In this document: positions 55,001 to 64,000 of the stretch, piece by piece | Position numbering within the stretch: the stretch's first letter is position 1 | Layout of the letters: every line of letters starts with the position of its first letter | Assembly: GCA_013433145.1 (NCBI GenBank) | Contig: CM024188.1 | Coordinates: 6,237,001-6,301,000, forward strand | Source: Ascaris suum | Taxonomy: Eukaryota; Nematoda; Chromadorea; Rhabditida; Ascarididae | Direction of reading: 5' to 3' | Length of the DNA: 64,000 nucleotides | Made by a program: the position numbers and the translations under genes | Notes under the pieces: model-generated | Told to the model about the DNA's origin: nothing | The model's input: only the letters and a program-made list of their open reading frames with translations | Databases searched by the model: none

Positions 55001-57691
55001 CGATTTGAACCGAAGCAACTCTTTTACACATTCATTACTAACACACGACATTTTGAAACAGAATAGAGCAGCGATGCTCCCACAATAAAATTTTTCATGG
55101 ATTCAACGCAGATGCTTTCGCTTATGAAATGAAGTGTTTTTACTAATGAGGAAATGGAAAGAGAAATGAAAAACTGCAAACTTGGTCAAGTTCTTCCTTT
55201 TGATACCAGTTGAACATAGCGAGGAAAAAAACATTGTTATGGTTTTTAAGTTCAAAACTTTAAAAAATATATGCCACTTAAGAGCTCTGTCCGTTAGCTT
55301 TAAGATAGGGCGAAAGAACAAATGTGCAATGAAAATTTGTGACTCTTTCCTTTCTAGTCACGATGAGTACACATTCGTCTCGAAAAACTTATACTTTCAC
55401 TACATAAGCCATTGGACGAAATGAATAAATGAACCTGTGCCGGATCAAGTTTGTCGAACTTCTCAGCGCCAGGTGTCACCTCCGGAACGAAAGATTCGAT
55501 CGGTTTGACCAACTCGTCCCTATTCGGATCATATTCAAACATATAGTAATCGCCAGCTCGCTTTGCTGAAAAGCAAAATTTCGACTCTTCGATAATCTAT
55601 CCCGGAAGTGAAATATTTTGTCAACTTTCCAGCAACTAATCATTCCTTACCACTATACTACAATAAAACAATCTATGAAGCTATAGGAAAGTTAATGCGC
55701 AAAACTCTTTCAGTGACTAGTGCAAAGAATCAATAATGGAATTAAGTGCCTGAAAATTTCAAGGCCAAGAAAGCCTGAAAATGTCCCGAAATGGATTAAA
55801 TGGTGGAACAACCGTGCAGAGTGGAAGTGATATGAGAAATGTGGCAAAGTTAACCTGTGCAGGAAAAGAAAGCAGTGTTTAAAGTTACAGCAGCAATTTT
55901 CTCAACCTTCAACAATTAATTTTGCAGCAAAGCAATAGAAGTGATAAAAATGCTGTCGGATATCGCTTTAGTTAGCGAACAATGCAAAATATGAAGGCAG
56001 AATATCGAACAAGCAAAGACACCAAGATTTCACAGAGGAATTCAAGTTTGCACTAATAGACAGGAAATATTCATATCACAAAGAAAAGCAGAAACTCGGC
56101 TCCAAATACCGGTGCGGTGAACTGATCACAAACCAGCAGCATGCCGTGAAAATATTAAGCTGAAAGTCCTAAGGACAATTCACACTGAAAGATGCATAGA
56201 ACAAGCACCATGCGCACGTTAATGCCCATAATAGAAAGAAAAAAGCAACGTAGCGAAGATTTCAGGATCAGCAATAAAACGAACCAGGTATGAGCTGCAT
56301 GAAACGAGGATCATATCCTGGACAGGGGTCGTCCTCATCCAACGGAGTGAATCCTGACACAAAACATCAGCAACCTCCACACAAGAGCGAACGCCACTTA
56401 TTACATCACAGTATTGCTGATAACACAACGCACAACTTTTGTTAATTAACTCACAACGAGACGACACAACAAAATGCCACAACACTATTAGCAACCACCC
56501 ACAGGTCTACACCATCGACACCACAACATTCTTCGAAGGAAGCTGCACACAGGGTTATTATTCATTTACCAAGATATCTTTTAAGTAACCAACTTCGTCG
56601 GCTCTTTAACACAATCGAACGGCAATCGCGACGGTTCCTCAAGGATAACGATGGTCCACGTCACACCACCACAAAATGACATCGTTTGGGCAGGAATGAA
56701 ATCTAAGTCATAAAAACAGCAATCTCATTAAAAGACAGACCGACACGCCGGTTTCAGTACAGATCATGCGCTGGGCAGACGACTTCAACGGAAGCGGAGA
56801 TGATGAATTAGGCTTGAAGCGAAAAAGTCGGTCTCCTCGACTTGTTGCTTCACTCAAAGGTTCAATAACAATCCACCTTACATTAAAATGAGATCTGCGA
56901 GCTGGAACAACTGATAGCATCCTACATACTGCCTCCGACTGAATAATATTAGCTGCTTATCAAACATCTGGCATCTTACAGTATATTAGAGAGATTAGTA
57001 GAGGTGAGAGAGGAAATGGAAGGCCACTTTCCCCAAACGTTGTCTCCTAGTGAACTGCGGTGAAGTTTTCATCACTTCCTATGCTGTACCATTTCCTCAA
57101 AATTTCCTCGGTGAAGGAATCAGCTGTCGGGCATCTACCAAAAAATTTCAGATATGGCTAGGCGGCTGATTTTCATCGAAGAAAATGACCATACTTCTCC
57201 TGTAATGGAGTAGCTAATAAGCTCTTAATAATAACGTATAAAGCCATTAAGCGAGTGAACGCTACTAATTTAGCATGCGAAGTAACGAACAGATAACTGA
57301 TCTGGCGCAATAAGGAAAGTCATCCCTGAAGCGCTGAGACATGAAATCGCGGAAAACCGATCATAAACCGGTAGCACGAACAAATAAATAACTCCGGAAT
57401 ATATAATCACCCAACGTTATTCTTTCATAACAGAAAACATTCACCTCAAGGAGGAAGTGGAAAGCAGCTGCAAATAAGATTAAATACATGTGATTTTCTT
57501 GAAGTCTACTAGGATGACCTTGAGGCATGAAGGTGAAAGATTTAAGCACTACTAGAAGGAAAGAGAAAGACAAAAATGTTTGAAAGCCACTCTGGCATAA
57601 GTCCAATACAATTCACTATTCTCTCCAAAGAAAATCACATTAAAAAACGGTTCAAAACAGTGTTAATTTACAAATGTAGTGGAAAATAGAA

Positions 57692-57788
<97 letters not shown>

Positions 57789-60700
57789 AAATGCAACTAT
57801 CTTATGTAAAATGTAACTAACTCTACACTGCGATATCTAAACCGAACGAACGGTACTTCCGGATGAAAAATGTAACCATAAGCACAGTTAACATTAAACT
57901 ATTTGATGGTCAAGCAAGCGAGTTACAGCAAGGAATTTCCATCAAAGACACGTTAATTCGGTCTCCATGTGTTTTGCAGGTTGCCAGGTTCAATAACAGT
58001 TTAGGGGAAGCCAACTGCTCACAAGAAGGGGCAGTAAGAATTGCAAAATATAAGTTGAAACGGAGAACGGAACAAATATATATAAATGCGCAGAACTGAA
58101 AGCAGAGCATAGGCCCATATAAAAGAAGAAATCCCAAACAATTCGTATCCGACGCCATATCGCAGCAGTATGTAATTTTAACCTTCGATCACAGCAATGA
58201 AAAAGGTCCCCGGGAAGATGCCACAGCTCCAAGCTTAAATATTCCCATCACCACGGGAAAGAAACACGCAAAAGAATAAACACATAGAATGAACGATTTG
58301 ATGACGTACCTTGCCCATAAGTTTGTGGCGTGAAAGCACCCGCAGCACCATAGTGTTGTTGCTCCTCGTAGCGCTTGCGAATCGTTGCTGTCCTCTGCTT
58401 GATTTCGTCGAACTTACGTGACTGTTGCAAATTCTGCTCCTTCATTTCCTTTGCAATTAACTGATTTGTCAAAACTGCGCCTCTGAAGAGAAAATTAACG
58501 TCGTATAACTCTATGTTTCTCGTTACAGCGGAATAACCACTAAACGACGTGCAAAACTTAGTTGTACAGTGGTGTGGGCTCCAGTTTGGTTTACATGCCG
58601 AAGTGTTTACATGCCATCTGCTAGACAAACTTAAAGCTATAAGTTCAAAGTCGTTAAGGGCACAATCTTCACTTAGGCGCATACACGGTCAAAAGTTCTA
58701 ATACATTACACGCACGTTTCGTGATGCACTAGAACTTCCATCCTCGGTTATGAAGAAAGCTCTCAAGAGCTTCAACGATATTCGAGGATCGGGAAAGACG
58801 ATCGAAATTCGGTCGCGTTTTCGAAAGAAAACTGTGCCAAAAATATTATTTAAGATTACGGCCATTATGGCCATGGCCAAAAAGTATGTAAGACGTGACG
58901 AGAACACGAAACATCATCAGTGGAATCTCTTAACGAGTTTAAATCGACAAACCGGTTCATGAGAACCGCCTCGGAGCGATAGTCAAGCATGCAGTGCTGG
59001 AAGTACCACGAATGAAGGATACGCATCTGGAAGATAAGGAATGCAAAAGCGAACGTATCGAACCCGATCTGTGTCTCTGATTTCTGCACCGTACATGTGT
59101 TGTCGAACTCCAGCTCTGTAATCAATCACGCAATAATGGTACCTCAGTTCTGCTTCAGCAGTCACATCAAAACAAAATCTTTGAATACCTCTACAGATAG
59201 AAGGGCCATCCTCAGAAACGTGAAATGAGAGAGGGAAAAAAATGATTCCTTCTGCAAAATAGTAACTGCCTTCTCGATGGGAGGAAAGAAGTCAATCTCG
59301 TGTTGCACTTAAACAGGATATGTGTTCTTACACATACAAGTTTATCTCGTACTGATTCGAGTTGATCACCCTGCATTCTATTAAAAAATCATCCTCTGCT
59401 TCCCCACGAGGCATTTCAAACAAAGGCGACAGTCACTAGCAAATACGACATACTTCATTCAAGCAAAAGCTGCATTTGTTCTTTACACCGAAAACAACTC
59501 ACGTCCGGGGAAATAGTAGTTATCGTCTCTATCGCTGTCTTTACTAACACAAACGATACTGAACAGCTGCCGCAAGTAGCACAAATTTGCATCTCTCAGC
59601 AAATGTATAAACGCACAACCGACCACCTGAAAGAACGACCAACCTATTCGAGAGGCATTTCTGCATCGCATACTGCACAGCACACTTTTCAAATGTCTAC
59701 AACTGATCGTCGATTGAAAACGCCAAAGCATATGCAGTGAAGTAGTGGATGCGAGAACTCCAATCACTCCTACAGGAATAAAAAAGTAAAAACCAAAAGT
59801 AAAAACAAAGTTCGTTAGTTCTTTACATTTCCAAGACAAATACAGGCGCCTAGCACCTTAACTCAATGTAATTTTAAAACACACTTATCATCATAAAGGG
59901 ATTTTTGATTTAAAATCCATCAAGCGATCAAGAAGATATTCTCCCAAGGAAGGATGGAAAACTCGGCCCAGCTCCCAGCTGACAGCGCACAAAGTCATAA
60001 GACAACTTCCGCACAAACCTGCAATGCGACTTTCCAGAACATTGTAAAAACGGTATAAAGGAGAAGCAATTTCCAACGCTTTAGCGTAAGCTGATATTTA
60101 TTCATCACGTAGAGATTATTTCCTCGCCACAACATCGAAAAGGCTAGCACGATGTAACCGAGAGCAAACAACGACACGCCACCAAGACCAGCCACCAACA
60201 CCATGATGAGGGTAGCCCAATGGCCATAGTTGAACACAGCCACCTTGAGGAAGTCAACGAGACTTCTGCAACGCGAAGGCTCATATTGCCGAAAGCAAAA
60301 CAAACATAAAGGGCATAAAGGCAGAAGAGAATAATATAGAACCTGAGAAGTGACCTATAACAAATAACGATTGCACAAACTGACCTATAACAAATAAAAT
60401 GCATCTACATAGGAATCGCAAAAAACAGAAAGTTCAAGCTTTTTCAAAAACGAGAGTACTGAACTTTTCAAAAATAATGGAACCACGTGTAAAGTGCACG
60501 AGTATCTTACAAATGAACAGTTGCAAGTTCTCGGCAAGTGAAACTGCATCTCAACCTGTTAGAAGGAAAAGACCTCTGAAGAAACCTTTGATGGGCGATA
60601 AAATCATAACGTGGGTTGTTAACGGCTAATTTATAATCGCCGGTCGAGTAGACAGATTTGTTGTCATCGGCTGGATGATTGCTGTTCTCTGCTCGGAATG

Positions 60701-63157
60701 CGCATTCCTACAACATGAAGTGACGAAAGAGCTAATAAGATGGGACGAAAATAACTTTTCCACAAATCATGTTGCTTTTTCACCTGCACAAAGACAACAA
60801 AACATTATTAAGATAGGTTAACGAAGAAAGAAAGTGACTTTTTTCCATTGCGACCTTTCACCTTCGGAAAACCTTAATATATAGCATTAGTTTGCAAGAG
60901 TGGGTGTCAAAATGACGCATGAGGTAGTACTGATAACATGAGGTAGTACTGATAAGTCATACATGTGGTTCAGGTGGAGGTACGCTTGTATACCGAGAAC
61001 GTGCTCTTCGAGCACAAGGAGGGCAAAAACGATAAAAAAGCACGTATGCCGGACAACGATGGAAGGCAAAAAGTTGAGAATCTTTAAAGCATCAAAATAA
61101 CTAAAGTGCGGCCCTCTTCTTTTCGCACCTCCCCCTTCTCTCCCAATCGTGCGATTTCCTAGCAAGGCTGCTGCTCTTCTGACACAACTCAGCTTGATGA
61201 GGCATGAAGCTTGACACGCCAAAGCAAACGCCATATTTGTGGAAACAAAGCGCTTTTATGAATACGATCAGAATCCATTTACCGATAGAGGATTACCACA
61301 GTGTCACACCATCTGCTTCTACACGCACAACAATGTGTTATGCTCTGTATGCACGCACTCCGTTTTCCTAAACACTACGCATTATAAGCAAGCGGATATT
61401 TACATACCTGACATGCAACCATCACAAGCAAGAAGAAATCGGCGATCGTATTGTACGGATTTAAATGAATACGATAACTAGCCAAATCCAACCACAAGAT
61501 CAAGTTGTCGTTTTGAATTGGATTCGACAGCCAATGACTCCACGGATAATCTGCAAAACATTATAAAACTGTAAAAAACGATCATTCTATGCAAAACGAT
61601 TACAAATTGGGAAAAGCCTTCATATCCCACAACAATGAAGAACGTCAAAGCTGGCATAATATGTTAAGGCTGATAACAATTCCGAGAATTTGAGACAAGA
61701 GTGTGCACAAGAAGCCTTCGTAAGTAGATGAAGAATACCAATAACAGGCAAGAAGAAGAAAGACATGACATCAGGAAAAAGAAAAAGAAAGTGATTTTTT
61801 TTTCGGCAACACTTTCTGTGGAATGTGTAAACCATACTGGGCAACTTATAAATTATGCAAACACAGAAGCACAAGGAGATCTCGCATCTCATATAAAATC
61901 AATAACCCTCCACAACGAATTTACACTTCGACTGACGTGCTGGGGAAAACGTCATTCCGAAATAGCAGAAAGAAGTTCCAAATAATAGACTCCTGATTAA
62001 GGGATGTATCTTATAAAGCTATGAAACCGGCAAACATACCAATGCACAGTTCAGGTGGGAGGCCAACATAAAGTTGATACTGTAATGGGAAAAGAATAGC
62101 CAGGTAGAGCAAAAACAGTGGCCACAATCGCCTGCAACCTGGTCGGGACATACAAGCGAAAACGAATAGCCAAAGCAGAGTTAGCGTTCCAATCAGGTCC
62201 ATACGCACCCACGCAACCACCACCATCATGGTCATCGATATCTGAACAAACCGATCAGCTAAATTCTAACTATAAATGCCAAAGATATGATAGAAGAAAT
62301 GAAATGATAGAAGACGCATGGACATAATGGATCGGCATTTCTGTGAACGGATGAATTATCTGACTATGGTTATAATCGACAGGCTGTCAGTGCGGCTTTC
62401 ACTGAAACAATCAGAGAGTATTAAAAAAGAGAAAATAAACAACTGAAGCGATATATGTGAGACAACGCGTTCTGTCGTCATCCATCCCATGAACAGTTAA
62501 AGAAAACATCGTTGGCATCATTTGGTTACATGATAAAACTTCTAAACAAACACGCAATTAGACCACATTCTAAGAAAGGGCAGACCTCAAAAGATTTTTC
62601 TGAATCCAGGAAAGCGCAGGTGTCGGGCATAAAAAGGCCTCGAGTTTGCAACATGATCATACGTCTTATTCCATACAACGAAGCAGCGAGCGATCATTTA
62701 GTGGGCAGCACGGTTGCATGTTGGCTTAGCGAAGGTCCTCCTATGCATGAGCTCTAAGGAAGAAAGTTTGCTCGAAATCAATATGGCTATCATTCAGCGG
62801 CAAAACAAAATTATGAGGAGTTTATCGCTGGGAGGGAGGAGGAAACAGGATGTACACCTCTAGCTCCTTCTATCAATACACTTCTACCTACCCGGTTGAT
62901 CATTTTTCCATGACAATAAAGAAGAAAAACGACAAAGTTCAGTGCAAAGTACTAACTTCTAAGCCGAACTTATAGAATCCATAATCAAGGAAGAATTTCA
63001 ACATATCAACGAAGCTTGTATCCCAAACGGCCATCCCGCTGTTCGCGAAAATGACGCCGCGTGGAGGAGTCGGTTCGCCACGAAGCATTCGTGCGTGACG
63101 TTGTCGATAGAGGATGACAGCTTGAAGAGCCAATACGACCATCGAAACTATCAAACC
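43093..63157 (-). CDS. pezo-1: Piezo mechanosensitive ion channel, C-terminal part
   Basis: Trimeric force-gated cation channel of the plasma membrane; 5' end outside the window. Exons: 63157-62957, 62241-62040, 61550-61408, 60707-60586, 60265-60019, 59626-59503, 59115-58953, 58482-58310, 56353-56285, 55565-55435, 54986-54767, 54265-54108, 53579-53485, 52991-52772, 52542-52359, 51798-51650, 51165-51126 (unsure), 50591-50395, 50120-49945, 49088-48930, 48403-48256, 48042-47857, 47432-47259, 46433-46321, 45902-45761, 45007-44843, 44502-44333, 43932-43758, 43176-43093. The sum, 4,530 nt, is divisible by three: 1,509 residues of about 2,400 expected. Visible parts: blade repeats ([30 protein letters not shown]), beam ([19 protein letters not shown]), acidic linker, QFGFFPW, anchor ([19 protein letters not shown]), extracellular cap, pore helix ([18 protein letters not shown]) and C-terminal [14 protein letters not shown]. 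Family certain; some exon edges are by consensus only. Confidence 0.93.
45561..45619 (-). other. pezo-1: Cassette-exon-like segment with in-frame stop
   Basis: 59 bases in a pezo-1 intron flanked by a good acceptor (gtgttcacag) and a perfect donor (AAG|gtaagt). Entered in the phase left by the upstream exon it reads GTT TTG TGA. It is left out of the main model because skipping it joins [10 protein letters not shown] to [15 protein letters not shown] exactly where vertebrate Piezo has no insertion. Confidence 0.4.
51126..51165 (-). other. pezo-1: Possible 40-nt pezo-1 micro-exon
   Basis: Acceptor ttcattacag and donor AATG|gttcgt bound [13 protein letters not shown]. It fits phase 0 in and phase 1 out if the preceding exon ends at 51,650. 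If that exon ends at 51,670 (GCAG|gttctc) and this one is skipped, the frame is also kept. Both models are consistent with the flanking exons. Confidence 0.35.
57693..57785. repeat. (TA)46 microsatellite in a pezo-1 intron
   Basis: 93 bases of uninterrupted TA in the largest pezo-1 intron (56,354-58,309). It is followed by two tgtaaaatg-aact units. Confidence 0.97.
60919..60956 (+). repeat. 19-bp tandem duplication
   Basis: atgaggtagtactgataac and atgaggtagtactgataag lie head to tail and differ only in the last base. They sit in the pezo-1 intron between 60,708 and 61,407, on the strand opposite to the gene. Confidence 0.95.
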
Positions 63158-64000
63158 CTTCAAACCGAATCAATGCATTATGAGCTCAAAAAAGGAGATA
63201 AGCACCCTCTGTACTTCTGTACTATGTATATGAGAACGAACAAGAGATGATACGCCATGCTTTTCTTCCGTTGGACTATGGCATGCTACACTACACGGAC
63301 TCGCACCACAGGATCTAGAGGTAATGACGACTATAAGGTGCATAAATGAGAACGTCTGCAGCCGAGGCATCCGAAAATCTATGACGCCCTGAGCAAAATG
63401 AATGAATAAAACGAAAAATGACTGGTTATTTACCAATCCTAATCAATTTTCCACAGATATCAAATCGTAGATTTGCTTTTGCTCACATCTCCAACTGCTT
63501 TCCTGACTAAAAAGTGATTTCGCTCTTGGCTCTAGCAAAAGCTTTGGTCGAATAGTCAAAGACGCAAGTCACACTAGAACTCCAATATTACGATCTTTCT
63601 CGTATAAACTATTACTATTCTATGACTCTGTGTTATATTTCTTTGCTGTAAAGCACCGAATATTCTAATGCATTTTGCATGAATTCTGCGCTTCTTTACG
63701 TTATTTACATCTCTAAACAATGGTAACACATTTTACTGCGATAGAGCCTCGTTGCTGTATCTTATTGCTCGTTCGTCGTTGAAACACTTCACCTATCACT
63801 TCCGGTTTTATTTTTCGTCACTCCGATGCTGAATGAATTACTCCTCATTTATTTGTTACTCCATTCTCATCACGCTGCTTTCAATGACTGAGCCTTCCAA
63901 TCGCTGGATAACTTCCTTTCCTAAGACATATCTCGACCAATCTCACATTTCCATACTAAGGAGTTCGATTCTTGAAGTAATGAAACCTAGTTTTTGTTTC
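63158..64000. other. Probable pezo-1 intron, no confident exon
   Basis: The next upstream Piezo exon should be on the minus strand here or beyond the edge. One candidate begins after a good acceptor at 63,389 and reads VIDFRMPRLQTFSFMHLI. Its best donor is out of phase with the exon at 63,157, so it is not included. Confidence 0.4.

Noticed and set aside
57361..57606. Hydrophobic minus-strand frame inside pezo-1
   Set aside because: Not needed: exons on either side join in phase without it, and it does not resemble any Piezo segment.
63307..63388. Extra pezo-1 exon (VIDFRMPRLQTFSFMHLI)
   Set aside because: Good acceptor, but the best donor leaves phase 1 while the exon at 63,157 needs phase 0; a phase-0 donor (gtcgtc) is very weak.

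Overview
The window is eukaryotic nuclear DNA, AT-rich, with small exons, introns from 46 nt to several kb, and acceptors mostly of the TTTCAG/TTGCAG type. Gene content (one CDK20/CCRK kinase, one Piezo channel, a nematode-style peptide GPCR) and the decayed mobile elements point to a clade V nematode. A strongylid such as a hookworm is the best guess, but the species is inferred and not proven.

Layout. 1-10,035: mostly non-coding, with one exon-like frame on the minus strand (1,286-1,521), a dispersed repeat copy and a decayed Merlin/IS1595-type transposase fragment. 10,036-15,711 (+): a complete eight-exon CDK20/CCRK kinase, ortholog of C. elegans dyf-18, with a GC-AG intron and a Glu at the T-loop phospho-site. 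16,677-20,562: a possible small gene followed by AATAAA, a (TA)39 microsatellite, a broken coiled-coil pseudogene on the minus strand, and two unassigned exon-like frames. 20,776-32,237 (-): a rhodopsin-class GPCR in seven exons. Its 6.4-kb first intron holds a LINE remnant and two decayed protein-coding remnants. 32,238-43,092: intergenic, with a recent 78-bp duplication, a palindrome-rich repeat copy, a possible two-exon mini-gene, a gag-like fragment and a second copy of the dispersed repeat. 43,093-63,157 (-): the 3' part (about 1,509 codons, 28-29 exons) of the Piezo mechanosensitive channel gene pezo-1. Its 5' exons lie beyond the right edge. 63,158-64,000: no confident exon.

The three solid genes are separate transcription units. 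The kinase acts in cilia and the other two encode membrane proteins (a mechanosensitive channel and a peptide-type receptor). To my knowledge dyf-18 and pezo-1 are both on C. elegans chromosome IV, so their proximity here would fit conserved chromosome content. I see no bacterial-style system, CRISPR array, rRNA or convincing tRNA. The most notable points are the Glu in the kinase T-loop, the missing TM3 cysteine in the GPCR, and three splicing features in the kinase and pezo-1: a GC-AG intron, a cassette exon that would insert a stop, and an optional micro-exon.
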